64,000 nt of DNA from Antedon mediterranea (GCF_964355755.1 NC_092677.1:4841001-4905000), one strand, 5' to 3'; positions 1 to 13,344 are shown, counted from the first letter of the stretch. Notes: generated from the letters alone by a model not told the origin. Translations and numbers: made by a program.

Positions 1-144
1 GACCAAAAAATCTGCTATAATTGATAATTAATTGCACGATTTTGGAAGTGGGGCCTTTGTTTTTCAAGGGGGGTTCGCTGGTAAAAGGGGGGGGGGGGGG
101 GGTTCGCCCGAACCCCTAAAAAAAACCCCTGGCTACGGGCCTGG
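1..144. repeat. G-rich repeat fragment interrupting sialidase pseudogene
   Basis: This stretch has a long G run followed by CCCC-rich and AAAA-rich segments. Its right edge is where homology to the sialidase-like exon at 45053-45240 begins. It is probably an inserted repeat that replaced the 5' part of that exon. The family is not identified. Confidence 0.4.
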
Positions 145-2036
145 ATTCTAATGTGTGTTAGACAAAATAACAAAAAAAAGAAATGAAGATAATAAGGATG
201 AAATCTGATGATAATGGAGTCAACTGGAAAGAACCAGAAGATGTACAATTTGATTTGAAAGGCTTACCCATATATTTTATAAGTTAGTATAAGTTTATTT
301 ATTTGTATTGAAGTTGATATTAAATATCTGAGTTGTACATCATGGTTTTGAATTATGAATTAGTCCTGTTAAGAACCATGGTGTGTGCCTCTATCTTAGT
401 TTTTTCTGTTATTAATATTTTTCTAATGTCAGTACAAGTATTACTATTTAGATTATAAACCCATTTACTGATACCATACACAAGAAGCAACAATTAAAAC
501 AACCAGTTTTACACAAATGTTTTATGTACTTACCAAAATACTGATTTGTTATAGGGGTTTTATTTGTTTAAAGTTTTTTAATAAACATTTGTATAAAGAA
601 AATTTTTACTTTTATCTATCTTGTTACTTATTGAAAAATGTTAATATATATTTGTTTTACTTTATGTAGTAAACAGTATAAATGTACTACAGTAATTAAT
701 GTGCAATTATATGAAATATGTATAAATTGTTTTTCAGGCCTTGGTCATGGGAAAATTGGCTGTTGCAGGAGTATGTAAGCTGAGGATATTGAGAGAATTA
801 TAGAAAGTAATTTAATTAAGAAATCTTTTTAAAATTAAGGAGGTGCTCAAACATTTATTATGTACATAAAGGTGGTTGTTGTTGAAATGTGTAATTCAAC
901 AACAACCACCTTGGGAGAACACACACAAGTAAGAAACTTGGAAATGCCCAGGGTTTCATTTCTAATTACAACATTTTAGTGCCACTGTGTCAAAAACCAG
1001 TATATGATTTGCTTATTAGGTTGTTGAATATGCAAATGATGATGTTTACATCAGCTGTTCATTGGAGGGACTGTTAAACAACGTTTCCATGTATACGGTG
1101 ATGGAGGATTTAAAGCGTTTGATGTCAAAACTGAGGATGCACAATTCCAGAGTGCCAGGTGTACTCAACAATTTTTTTTATTTGTGTCCCTTTTATAGTT
1201 TCATTATATCAATTAACGAGGCAGAGCTGAAATATAAAAAAAAATATTTTATATTCAACGAATGCAAATTATTCATAAATTCATATTGAATCATTGCTGA
1301 AGTATATGCCAGGATGCTAGGCCATTAAAAATGGCAGGGCTCCAATGCAGCGTTCTGGAACCATTGCAACATGTAACTTGATAACAAACTGCTTATGTAA
1401 TTGTTGTACACATTATAAGTTTAGATTTTATTTTCTATTCTAATATGAGATGTGGTTGTAATAATAAATCCTGATCAATTGTTTTTGTTATAATTTTGAA
1501 ACTGCTACCCCATATTCGTTAATAATCAATTCATCAACAAGCAAGAATTTGGTGAGAGATAGCACACAATAAACTCATTTTGCGATAAGATTTTCTTTTA
1601 GAGGTAATTTGATTTCCACGATGAAAATTCTGTTCTATTCTACATAATTTACCTGCATTTATTAGCGTGTGACCATAGTATCACACGGTTTGCCTTGTGT
1701 GTAATAAAATCGGGTTTTTTTGCTGAAATTATTATTATAGAGGATACGCGAAACAAGCATACCCCATAGTTACTTTAACATTATGTAATGATAATATCAT
1801 TTTATGTTATTTTGGATTACTGTATATTATTATCTAGGGTGGTATTGTACGCTTACCAACAAAGACAGATGGGTTCTACCAAATAGCAATGGCAAGTCAT
1901 GGAAATGAAACAAACAAGGATCTAACACTTTACTTAAGTGAAGATGGTTGTAAATCCTGGTGTCAGTTTCACGTTTTTATGGTTCAGATACAAAGGGTTA
2001 TAATATTGGAATGCAGTTGATATTTGGTAAATAATT
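145..2036 (+). pseudogene. Decayed sialidase-like gene (copy of 45053-46420)
   Basis: Four pieces match, in order, exons of the sialidase-like gene at 44438-46420. Positions 145-281 match the exon with the first Asp box. Positions 907-928 match only the last bases of the next exon, including its GTAAG donor. Positions 1019-1159 match the exon beginning VVEYANDD. Positions 1838 to about 2030 match the last exon. Intron sequence is also conserved, for example after 928 and before 1838. The copy is broken. The first piece is preceded by unrelated G-rich DNA, and most of the next exon is replaced by a perfect palindrome. The third piece has small insertions and a deletion that shift frame. The last piece lacks about 100 bases between its Asp box and its C-terminal part. 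It is best read as the remains of the last gene of a neighbouring duplicon. Confidence 0.85.
871..910. repeat. Perfect 16-bp palindrome with 8-nt loop
   Basis: Positions 871-886 are the exact reverse complement of 895-910, with an 8-base spacer. The palindrome sits where the 5' part of a sialidase exon should be. The right arm runs directly into the surviving exon end, which suggests that a fold-back repair event created the left arm. Confidence 0.85.
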
Positions 2037-2815
2037 AATTATGCCGGAAAAAAGACATTCAGAAAAAGTTCAATGCCTTTCCAAACCATGGGCACATTTT
2101 ATTATTTGACTTTTTTACGTTTTGCTTTATTTTGTCTTTGAATAATTCAGAATTTCCAGAAACTTTAAAACAAAAAATGTTGTTTTTCTGTAAATTCATT
2201 TATTCAACAAATTCACAGCAAATTGGATTATTTGCATTACAAAAATTGCACATACAGTATATAGAATATAAAACTTACTGCAAATAGTCTGGAAAGAATT
2301 ATTTAATTAACTTAAGTATAATATTTTGACCGTAGTATTAAAGTGGTGGTTAGGAAGCAAGTGTACTAATTAAATTACTTAGAAGTTTAGAATATATATT
2401 TTAAATTCCAAATTGTGAGAAAAAAGTCATACAAACATTTTAGACTTTAGATTTTGCTAATAAAGAAGTTAGCTGTCATTCGCGAATCACTATATTATGT
2501 GGTTTGTCTTTGAATAATTCAGAATTATTATGTGGTTGAGATATAAAGTAACTACATTATTTTATATCCTTTTTTGTTATTAGATTTTACCATTTTCTAT
2601 ATCTTTAGTGGGGTCCAACTTGTAACATTAGTATCATATATATTATGTAAGTAATGCATTAAGTAGTATAAGTACTATATTATTATAGTTTTTGAACATT
2701 CCTTTTCTTTTAATTCTCCTGTGCTCTGTAGTCTTGTTTGCCGTGTTGTAAATATTGATGTTCATGTCCCATTTATAAATCTTCTCCACTATTTTCATAC
2801 TTCAATCATTTCCAT
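2037..2815. other. AT-rich intergenic DNA
   Basis: No coding exon, RNA gene or clear repeat was recognised here. The sequence is AT-rich. A short segment resembling TTTGTCTTTGAATAATTCAG occurs twice, near 2135 and 2505. Confidence 0.4.
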
Positions 2816-3102
2816 GATAATAATAATATTAATAAATAATAATAATAGTTCATTCTTATATAGCGCACATTATTACCCCGGTCATTTTTGGGGATCATAC
2901 ACGTATGTCAACATACTCTCATTATAATGCAGCTATAGTAATCAGCACAAAGTTGTGTCTTGATCCGGTACCCATTTTATACACCTGGGTGGAGAGAGGC
3001 AATGTGTCTTGCCTAAGGATACAAGGATACGGCGAGAGTTGGATTAGAACCATGATCTCACGATCAGGAATCCAACGTCCAACACACTGCGCCACACGCC
3101 CT
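2816..3102 (-). mobile_element. tRNA-derived SINE
   Basis: Read on the minus strand, the element opens with a tRNA-like head. An A-box-like TGGCGCAGTGTGTTGG lies at about 3081-3096, and a B-box-like GGTTCTAATCC lies at 3041-3051. The body then runs down to an ATT-rich tail at about 2816-2846. This pol III promoter, body and simple-repeat tail define a tRNA-derived SINE. The short reading frames over it are not genes. Confidence 0.75.
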
Positions 3103-3605
3103 CACATAATGATGTCAACTTTTTCTGTTTTGGAGTGTTCGTGCTACATCGCCATACTATTTTGAACCGAACGTCATACGTTTTGCATAGTTCTTCGAAA
3201 TAATTAATTTACTTATTCAAAACATGAATTTCTATGTCACTGCAACAGTGATGAATACGCGCCGCAATCGGTTGACCACACCAAACCTTGTTGTATTCCG
3301 CCAAATGAGTAACTTCTGATAATGGCATGTTGGCCAACAGTAATTGTATAGGTACACATTCCGGTCATCGCATAATAATTTGACTTTATTTTTTTTAAAT
3401 GTCGCGTTAAAGTTGTATCATAATTTGTGATGAAGTCACAGACTACGTGAACATGAACCAAATAAAAAAAACGCCGCGAAGAAACAGTAGTCAAAATAAG
3501 CTCCGCGCTGAAAGAAAATGTAATTATCATTTACAGAATTAAACACGGAGTAAAACAAGTGTTTTTTAATTGATTAAAATACCTGTATTGTGCTTCTTTT
3601 CATAG

Positions 3606-4284
3606 TGCATTACACCTACATTTGTATTGTATTATGGCGTATATCACCAAATGGTAGAAAGAAGCAGCAGCGGCGACGGGAATAGCGTGTGTTTACACCT
3701 ACATTTGTATCGTATTATGGCATATCACCAAATGGTAGAAAGAAGCAGCAGCAGCGACGGTAATAGCGTGTGTTTACACCTACATTTGTATTCTATTATG
3801 GCGTATATCACCAAATGGTAGAAAGAAGCAGCAGCGGCGACGGCAATAGCGTGTGTTTACACCTACATTTGTATTCTATTATGGCGTATATCACCAAATG
3901 GTAGAAAGAAGCAGCAGCAGCGGCGACGGGAATAGCGTGTGTTTACACCTACATTTGTATTCTATTATGGCGTATATCACCAAATGGTAGAAAGACGCAG
4001 CAGCAGCGACGGTAATAGCGTGTGTTTACACCTACATTTGTATTCTATTATGGCGTATATCACCGAATGGTAGAAAGAAGCAGCAGCAGCGACGGTAATA
4101 GCGTGTCTTTATACCTACATTTGTATTCTATTATGGCGTATATCACCAAATGGTAGAAAGAAGCAGCAGCGGCGGCGGCGACGGTAATAGCGTGTCTTTA
4201 CACGTACATTTGTATTCTATTATGGCGTATATCACCGAATGGTAGAAAGAAGCAGCAGCGGCGGCGACGGTAATAGCGTATGTT
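3606..4284. repeat. Minisatellite, about 83 bp x 8, with internal CAG/CGG triplets
   Basis: The phrase TACACCTACATTTGTAT recurs, with small variants, at 3611, 3694, 3775, 3858, 3944, 4027, 4110 and 4199. This gives eight units of 81-89 bp. Most length variation comes from a triplet core of AGC and GGC repeats in each unit, so a trinucleotide repeat is nested in a minisatellite. Some frames stay open across units (about 3627-3821), but there are no splice or family signals of a gene. Confidence 0.9.
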
Positions 4285-5147
4285 TACTGCTTGCTCTGGA
4301 AAATTATGCAAAGAGGACAACACAGAAAAATTCTGAAAAAAAGGAACGTGATACGATGGGTCTTGTTTCCACAACATTACATGTTGATTACATATGCATG
4401 TTTCAGCAGTGAGAGGGTTTAATGATTCTGACGGTACTGTGTGTGGACGTGACTCTTTACCCTTCAGATATTTTAGAAAATGGTAGAGTTTGGTTCAATT
4501 GCTTATAATAGGAGGCCTATACTTAATGCCTATAATAACATTTCAATCCTAGTTGAAAGTTCAAAGTTAAAAATCTCTTATTGCAATCAATTGTGATTGA
4601 ATGTTACAATTTAATAAAACTTTTAAAACATTAAGATAAAAATTTACACTAAAACAGTTTTAATTAATGTATAATAATACATAAAAGCTATAATACATGC
4701 AAAAATTACAGCGCAACAAGACGACATTAAAATGTGTCGAATATTTAAACACTAATGAAAGTGGAATATAAAATGTCTCCTTATTCTACAACTGTTTTGA
4801 TCAATCATCACCTGATTTCGTCAACAGCTATTAGTATGGGCCTAGATGATAATAATATTAATAAGTAAGACTCTAAAGACACATATATCATAATTATAAC
4901 GCCAATAAACCAACTTTTTACGTTTGCTCTCAATTGCTATTGCATGCATGTAGGCATATACTTTTGTTTTCGTTATTAAAATATTACTCATAATTATACA
5001 AATTTTGATACTCATAGAAAGCAACTCACGCTCGTTTTCGTTTGTTTATCCATAGAGCAAGGTTACATTTCCTCTTAACTACCTACTACATTTTACATCT
5101 CTCTTTATTAATTAAATTGGTTTTTTTTTTCAGAATGGATTGGGAAT
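4285..5147. other. 3' flank of receptor gene 1
   Basis: This AT-rich sequence lies downstream of the stop codon of the minus-strand receptor gene and probably includes its 3' UTR. No other gene was recognised. Confidence 0.4.
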
Positions 5148-8100
5148 TTAGTTATAGAACTGTTTAGAATAATGTGGTTCAAAAAGAGCCTTTCTTTTTT
5201 GTGACATACTAGTAACACCAACACGTGACACGCCTGCTGCACTTGGTGAAATATGTCCTTTGTACTGGGGATTATGACATTCTATTTCAATCTTTCCTCC
5301 TCTTTTCTGAAAAAACAATAAACATTATTGATTATCTATTGTTACTGCAAACCAGATAAGCACTTAACAACCAATATTGTTTGGTTTATTGAGAAATATT
5401 ATAGGCCTAGAGAAATTAAAAATGTTTACCTCTAGTTTGCGAACTTCTTTTTGTGACATACTAGTAACGTGTTTATCTTTTTTTCTGTGTTGAAATCCTT
5501 GATACTGAGGATTTTTTACTTCTATTTCCTAGAAAAAATAATTGAGTTAAATCAAATGTTGCTGAATGTGTTAGGTGATACCCATAGTCTAGTCTGAAAG
5601 ATGATGTTTATTCCCCCATTTATTTTGAAATACATACTACTTTATTAGACGTAGGCTTGGTATATCCATCATCGTCTATATCGGAGTTTGCTGAGTCTTT
5701 CAGTCCTTGGTACTGAGGATTTGTGCATTCGACTTCTATCACTTCTTTTTCCTAAAACAAAATTAGTTGCTAGTTGTTAATTATAAAGGCAGGTATTATT
5801 AAACGTCTTATGTGGCAATGTTCAGTAATGTTATGATGACGTGCGGAAATTATTGTCCATTTAAAATGTTTAGTTGTATATTTGAAATACATACTATTTT
5901 AGATGTGGGTCTGACATAACTCTTAGCATCTATGCCAACATCAGAGTTTGCCAAAACTTGCAGATCTTTGTACTGATGGTGTTGACTTTCGTTTTCTCTT
6001 ACTTCTCTCTGTTAAACAATATATGTTGTTTGTTAGGCTTCCTAATCAGGTTTAATTTTGTATATTTTGTAATCTCGCGTAGAAAATACCTAAACAAAAT
6101 TTTGAGTTGACTTGATGAAAGTTATGAACTCGCAATTGAGAACTATGATTGCTTTCAACTCGCTCAACTTGTATTCATTTATTTAAATAGTTCACTTTGT
6201 ATTTTTTAAGGATCTACTATGGAATTTGATCTCTAAATATTAAGTTGTAATTGTTTATATTATTTATTCAATGCAGCTTATTCTTAATTGGTGTATCTTA
6301 TTATTTATAAGTTTGTTTTGTTTAAAAAAAATTAATTTGTACTACTTAGTTTTGTTATTTTAGTATTTTATAATAATGATGGAGTAAGAGCAGTTTTCTG
6401 TTTGGGCTCATGCCTATTACTTGCTCCTGGCAAGATGAAATGTAAAACATACTTTCAAGAACTTTTGCCGAATATATATTACTATTATTATTATTATTAT
6501 TATATCTCAAAATTGTAAAATTTTGAAAATAATAAAGTAGACATGTATCTTGTATTGTATCTTGTATTGTATTGTAACTACAAATACATTCTTCTAGCTA
6601 GGAAATAGTAACCATTTTCTTTGATTTCTCACTTTACCTTTAGGAATTAATAATGTTTAGTTTAAAATCATGACATTTTGTGATGCATACTATTTTTGAC
6701 GTAACTTTTTCTAGCTAGTGAACGATGAGGCTTTGATCAGTCATGTGGATATTGGAGAGACTATACGTTTAAATAGTGTCACTTGGGTATACTAAAATGT
6801 TTAACCTCTACCTCTCCTCCACACTCAACTAACTTTTGCGATACATGCTGTACTACTTTATTATACCTACAATGGGCCTCATATATCCCTCTTCATCTAT
6901 GGCGACATCAGAACTTGCCGAATCTTGCAGGCCTTGGAAATGTTGTGCGATTTCTCTTCCATCCCTCTGTTTAACAATAGTGTTTGTTAGTAAACGTTAA
7001 TGTTTGGTTTTATGTATCTCTTTATTAGAAATACAAAAAAATGACAAAAGTAAATGTGTATTGTCACACATGGATTTACTCGTTTTAGATCTCTTTTAAA
7101 ATGTCTTTACCTGTATTCTTGTTCTAGATCTTTCTTTATTTGACGTCCTGGTAACACCAGTCTCCACCATGGGTTTTTTCTCTTTGTAATCCCCAGCATT
7201 TGAAGACAATTGCAACACATCATACTGAGATTGTTGATATTTGGAAATAATTTCTTTTATTCGTCTAACCTTATGAAAGAGAAACAATAACTTATAACGG
7301 TAATTTATACCTGAATTATGTTTTAACTTAATATATTTTGTAACTGAAAAATACTTACATAAATATAACGGGTTAGTATGAACGTCGGAACAACGCATAG
7401 AATTGCCGTTATTGCTATTGTTATCACTACACTTATTGCATACGAACATCCACCTAAAAAGTACAATGTGAAATGTAGAAATAAGTCTCGGCATTTACTG
7501 GCAATGACCAGCACACTACACTATCGATATATAATATATACACCCTGATTCAAACCATCATCTGCATTAAAAACAATACTCTTGCAATGTTGTATAATCT
7601 TCTTCAGAACTACCAACATAAGCAATTTACATACAGCTTAATATACAATTACAATTACTATCGTTGGTTGGTATAAGACATATAAACCTGTAATGAGGCT
7701 TACTTTAACTAACCATGATGGCAAAGTAAAAATTAGATAGTGCTAAATTTATTACAGGATAATAATATATAAGTTAAATCATGTAGGCATTTTCTAAACT
7801 ACTGTAATTCCTTTTTGGTTAAATACACCTGATGCCATCTCTTTTATAGTCAAATTACCTGTGTTACAGTTCTCTAGAATCGCTGTATTGTTAAGTTTTT
7901 CATTCTCAGCATAACATGTAAGACTTGACTCGCATAACTCATCATTAGTCACTAAAGTTACTGAATGTTCTCCTTTTTTAATTACGTTTCCATCTTGCAA
8001 TATCAATATCGTTGATAGTTTGGGAAAGCCCTCAGCTGTACATGTTGCTAAACCATCATCAGGTTTAAATGTCACAGTGATTTCTAAACAAGTTTGAATA

Positions 8101-10079
8101 GAAATATAGCTACATTATTGTGGGACAACTATATGGAATTGGAAAAAAGTTATACCTGTTTTTATTCATTAAACTGCTTATTTAAACAACCTTAAAAAGC
8201 TTGCCAAAGTACATTTTGATTGGAAGGCGATTAAAATATCGGTGACTAAAATGCAAACAAACATTTTGATCTGAAGAATATAAGTTTCATGAAATGTATC
8301 AAAAGCTTTGAATTAATGCATAACACATGAATAGACATAATTATGTAACTTGTACATTTTACATACGATATATATCCAACTGTTTTCCTTTACTTGTTTT
8401 AGCATCCTCTCCTTTAAACTGATCACTTTCTGCTTTACATGTATATCTCCCACCATCTTCTTCAGTAGCTGATTTAATCTTAAGTACTGACTCTGTACTG
8501 TAATTTACAATCTCATATCTAGAAGGGTTGTTGGCATTGACTGTCTGTTCATCTTTATACCATGTTATGCCAGGAATAGGGTCTCCATCAGGTTTACTGC
8601 ATGTAAATGTTACTGTTTCACCTTTGAAGATGTTGGTTGCTGAAACACCGATAAGAGGTTGATCCAAGTCTGAGAAGACATAAGAAAGTAAATGTCACCA
8701 TCAAATATAAGTACAGTTGTAAAATCACAACTGGACAATGGTTGAGGATTCCTTACTCAATCAGAGATAATACAGCAAATAAGACAATAACATACCGTTT
8801 AACATTTTCTATATTTAAAAACCACATTTTTCCAGATTTTACACATTTTTTAAAGAAAATAACAGTCGTCTGCAAACATAAAAACTCTACCATCGAGGTT
8901 GTACAAAAAGCTTGTATTGTTAAACAAAAATAATCCTTATCAATCTTATTACCTAAACATATGATACTTGGAGGAAAATATTTGAATCGATACCAGACCA
9001 TGAAGAGTAGTCTCATATCCCTGTAAATGTATTTGAAAATCTAGATTAATTCACACCCGATCCATAATTGTTAATTAATTTGTAAGGTCTAGTAGTCCTA
9101 TTATAGGTTCACTTTACAGTTTGTTGCTTTTTTTTTTGTTTTAAATTATAAGGACACAGTTTTAGTTGCTGTATGTACTCACAATAAACAGTAAGAGTAG
9201 ATGGATCTGATTTTCTAACATCTCCATTTGCCTGTTGTATCTTACATTTAAAACGTCTTTGAGAATCATTTCTCACTGGCTGTTTGATCACTAGGTCAGC
9301 TCCCCCAGGTTTTGTCTGTAATCGGAAACGTCCATTTTCTGTCTTTTTATCATTTACAAAACCATTATTAATGGCTACTCCATCTTCATTTAGTTCATCC
9401 CATTGTATTAAAACTGGTGTAGTAGTAAATTGTGAATAATCACAAGTTATCACCACTTCAGCATCACCTTCCTTGGCTATCTGGTCAGACGTTGTCACCA
9501 ATTGACAATGTGCCTCTATAAATGAAAATGTACTTTAATACATTTACATTTATAGTTAACTGTTATAATAAATTCAGGTGGATGAAACGTCTATGCACCC
9601 AGAAAAGTAAAGCTTGAAACGTTAGGCATTGAAAAACAGACGTTAATGTGAAAATATATTGTGAACTGCACAGATCCGTTTCATTTTTTTTTAAAGAATA
9701 GGGCAACCACCCACTTTAAGACCCAGTTGTTGATCACAACTGATGTAATACAGTAATCTCATCATAACGGTAAAAACATATTTAAAGCATTTCAGATCAA
9801 TGATTGATGAATAAATTAATGTGCCTTGATGTTTATTTTGGTTTAAAAACAATATAAATTATAAAAAAATATTTTACCATACTAATGAACTATACTCGAA
9901 AAGTAGGCCTAGTAGTATTTGGTTGAAAAACATTTCAACTATAGGCCTATTTTACTAAAATTGAATATCTTTAGATTACAGTAACTCTTACCGACTAAAC
10001 AATGCAAAACACATAGTAGTATCAAGTGTAAATCCACATCTGCAAAAACATGGTGAATAAAGTCTTTAAAAGTCAACAT
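5148..10079 (-). CDS. Receptor gene 1: three-Ig transmembrane receptor with multi-tyrosine tail (A type)
   Basis: This is a predicted single-pass cell-surface IgSF receptor of about 594 aa in 11 exons that stay in phase. Exons on the minus strand: 10079-9992 (Met and signal peptide, hydrophobic core LILLCVLHCLV), 9515-9183 (Ig1), 8669-8367 (Ig2), 8083-7859 (Ig3), 7453-7359 (transmembrane), 7269-7111, 6966-6871, 6008-5895, 5751-5638, 5528-5430, 5306-5148 (stop). Ig1 has ITCDYS, IQWDEL and RFKCKI. Ig2 has VTFTCSKPDGDP, ITWYKD and GGRYTCKA. Ig3 lacks the core Trp. The tail carries an ITIM-like SQYDVL, then HQYKDL, three NPQY motifs (NPQYQGL, NPQYQGF, NPQYKGH) and Y-x-x-P sites (GYMRP, SYVRP, GYTKP). 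Ectodomain introns are phase 1 and tail introns phase 0. Gene 4 has the same plan. The ligand is unknown. The donor of exon 6871 is the least certain splice site. Confidence 0.85.
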
Positions 10080-10589
10080 CTTAGTTTTTACATTAGAAAA
10101 TTTTGTAATTACGGGACTACTTTACCTCTTGCATCTCTTCTATACGCATAATAGTGGCAAGGGTAACTAAAACAGTAGGTATAATGTTTTTTTTTTGTTT
10201 CATTTTCGATTGTTACTATATAAATAGGCATAATCAATCAAATAATGGCAACTTTCATAAAACTCGCATTATAGTCTTAATTAGTAATTTGCAATTAGTT
10301 AGTGATACATTCAATAGATAATAGTGTTTCCCATTACCATAAAAAGAAACATTATGTGTAATGACATTTAAACCTATTTGAGTGTTAATCAAGGGTGGAT
10401 CTAAACCGGGGTTGGAGGAGGGGGGGGGGGTGGGATGGACGTGTGGCGATGTTGGTACACGGAATCCGGACCCAGCCCCCATCCCCTACATTTTAAAGGT
10501 GCCCTTTTTTAGACGCTCAATATTTTAATTATGTGACATAGGCCTATTTCGTTTCAAAGCAGACGAATAAAAAACATGTTATATAGACT
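10080..10589. promoter_or_regulatory. 5' flank of receptor gene 1
   Basis: This is the presumed promoter and 5' UTR region immediately upstream of the gene 1 start codon. No TATA box or other core element could be assigned with confidence. A G-rich repeat remnant lies at about 10390-10500. Confidence 0.3.
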
Positions 10590-12070
10590 AGATGGTACGC
10601 TCGCTTCGCTCGCGTACCATCTAGGTCGTGCCCACAGATGGTTCTCGAATACATAGTAATTTCAGCGTTTAAAAAACTGGCGACTTCAAATGCACATGCA
10701 GGACAAAAAAACATGTTGTTTACAGGAACGAATAAATAGACGCGGTGATTTATGTAAAAAGGTAAAAACTAAAATTAGCACCCCGGCAATTACTTCCGAA
10801 AAAGAAGTTTGTCACAAAATAAGAAACAAACTGAATTTGTGTTTTGTATGTAACATTTGGGTTGAGGGATGGGGAAGAGGATGGATGCAAAGACGAACAA
10901 TTTTTAAATATATTCTTTATCGATTTAGTAACGAAATATGAATTGTTTTCATGTTTTACAAATAATATACCAGTAAACAAAGTAAAACATTGCGATTTAA
11001 TACTTTGTTGAAACTGTCACCGTCATAGTCGATTGAAATAGTACAGTACATGTAACGATACATCACTAATACGACGTTTATATTTTTTTGAAGTTACATG
11101 ATTACAAACGTTCAAAAGGAAATGTCAGTAATATATATATACCTCTATTCGGGGCAAATCGTAAATTCGCTTTAATCGTCAATAAATAATTATCTAACTC
11201 AACTTAATTAGTAGGCGTAATGGTCAAGTGTTTCATAGAGCCAATTATGCTACCCACTACCCAACTTGTATTTAAAATTAAGTTGTTCCTAACCACCAAA
11301 GTTGTTCTGCGTTTAGGGCATGTACTGATCATTCGTACTGTAGGCCTATCCTCCACTGGCTTTACAACGCTACTCATGCCAGTGAGGGGAGGGTGGGGGT
11401 GTTGGTGGTGGTTTAGCTGCAATAATAAAGTTGATTGTACATAATAGACGGCGACTGGAAAGGCTAGCTCATTATGCGTTAAAAAAAAGGATTCCACAGA
11501 TTGGGAAAAAATGTATCGAATTTCTGTTATGACTGTACAGTACTTGTCTTTACGACGCCTGAGGGAATAGACACTTGTGGAACAGAGATTGGAATGTTCC
11601 ATTTATCGCAGATCAAAACATTTGTATAAACGTATATTAAATCTATCAAAATAGTATTTTTTAAAGAAAATCGGCCTGTCTTCAACATTATGATGCTGTA
11701 CTCGAGCTGTTCAACCGGTTTTCAGCTATTAAAAACAATTATCGTAGGAGGAGATAGGAAAATGCGAAGCATCCTCGCATTATTGTCTGCGGGTATTTCT
11801 CAAGTTGGACATCCATTAGACAGTGTATACCACGACCACGAAACACCCCTATTTGGGGCAAATCGTTGAACCTAAATTCGTTTTAATTGTCAATAACTAT
11901 ACTATACTAATTATCTAACTCAATTTAATTAGTAAACATGGTTACATCAGATGGTTAAAATCAGTACCGAAAGTACGAATCAACTTTATATACCATCGAG
12001 TAAAAATTCTAGAAATAAACTGCGATTTATCGAATTTTGCCCTTACGTAAATTTATATATAGATTTACTA
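10590..12070 (+). repeat. Dispersed repeat family, copy A
   Basis: This copy of about 1.5 kb closely resembles copy B (13345-14835, same orientation), copy C (15777-17012, inverted) and copy D (40900-41975, inverted, interrupted). Shared landmarks include TTCTCGAATACATAGTAATT near the left end, GGGATGGGGAAGAGGATG, and a segment ending near TTTGCCCTTACGTAAATT. Copy A begins with a hairpin at 10590-10621 (stem GATGGTACGC / GCGTACCATC). No protein is encoded. The class is not identified. Confidence 0.75.
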
Positions 12071-13344
12071 TCTTTATTATCTGCGACCTGCTGTGTTTGT
12101 AAAATAAAGGGCTATCTCAGCACTCCAAAGAGCAAGAAGATAAGATGCCTCAACTTGTTTAAATAAAGATCATGTGTTAAATTGATTTATAAATTCAAGT
12201 GTGATTGTAAGCAATTAACGATTTAACTGAATGCAAAATTTCAGTACAGAAATAGCTATGAGGAGAGGGGTAGGGTATTATTGTTTGTTATTTTATTAAT
12301 TGTATTTTGGCCTTAGTTTCTACCCACATACAGCATTACAAAGTTCGTATACCATGAGCAAATGAATTAGAATGATTTTCATTGGTCTGAATTTGATTAG
12401 GCACAGTGACTGTGACATAAGACTACTACTAGCCAATCACAAGGCATAATATATAAAATGTCGTTTATTAAAAAAAAATGTTATATTATTTTAAACACCT
12501 CTAAACACAACAATGACATGCATGGCAACCAATTATTTAATAGTCTAGCTTAACATAAATGTTAGCTTTTCCAAGTGTTCCTGAACATTAATAATTCAAA
12601 TCTAAACATTACATATTTCAATCTAAAAAAAACAAAACTACGGTTGTAGGAAAAGTAACTTTCTTTCATCATATTTTGAGGGAAAAAAACATTTTGAATT
12701 CAATAAAGCTATCGTGCATACTATGTTTATAATGGGTACGTTTCGATCGATGCTGATTCACGATTTGTTTTCCAGAGACATGTTTGTGTGCGTGTGTGTG
12801 TGTTTATTTGATTGGCAGCAGAGAATGATTAGACTGTTCATCCACCAGTCAAAGGTCCATGTACCATGTCCATTTACACAGTTTGAAACGTATAATCTAC
12901 ATTATTAGTCAAACGGTCTTGTTGGCACCAATAGATACTAATCACAACAGATGAACGTTTTTTTTTGTATCAATTGTATCGTTGGGAAAATGATAATGCT
13001 TAGTAGTCATAAAGTAAGTTCATTTTTGTAATATTTTTGTTGTTGTAATTTTCACATCGCATCAGTTAGAGAGGTTTAATGATATATGATAATATTGGTC
13101 TTGCTTGAAATTGTTAATAATGTGTGTCAATGTTAAGCTTACCCCATGGGTTAAGGCAGGAGTGCCACAAATCGGCACAGCTTCAAGACACTCCTCGACT
13201 GTTGTTCTGGTAATTGTTCTGGTCGTTATTGCAATACCAAAGTTTGTTTGTATTAAAAATTATTTTAAACAAATTATAAACCCCAGCAGGATTTTAAACA
13301 TGTAGGTAAAGCTAATACCTAAAGCAAAAAAATTATTCTTTGTC
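12071..13344. other. AT-rich intergenic spacer
   Basis: No exon was recognised. There is a short TG-rich run at about 12783-12805. The segment separates repeat copies A and B between the divergent receptor genes 1 and 2. Confidence 0.4.

Noticed and set aside
3041-3102. Functional tRNA gene
   Set aside because: Only A- and B-box similarity is present. No cloverleaf could be formed, and it continues into a SINE body.
2905-3165. Plus-strand frame of 86 codons
   Set aside because: It overlaps the tRNA-derived SINE, whose A and B boxes explain the sequence.
3627-3821. Frame with repeated MVERSSSS and YHQMVE phrases
   Set aside because: It is a by-product of the 83-bp minisatellite. Unit lengths of 81-89 bp do not keep a frame.
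3606-4284. Possible CRISPR array
   Set aside because: The whole unit is repeated without unique spacers, and the genome is eukaryotic.
5148-7269. A canonical ITAM (YxxL/I-x6-8-YxxL/I) in the A-type tail
   Set aside because: Tyrosine spacing does not fit. Only single YxxL, NPxY and YxxP sites are present.
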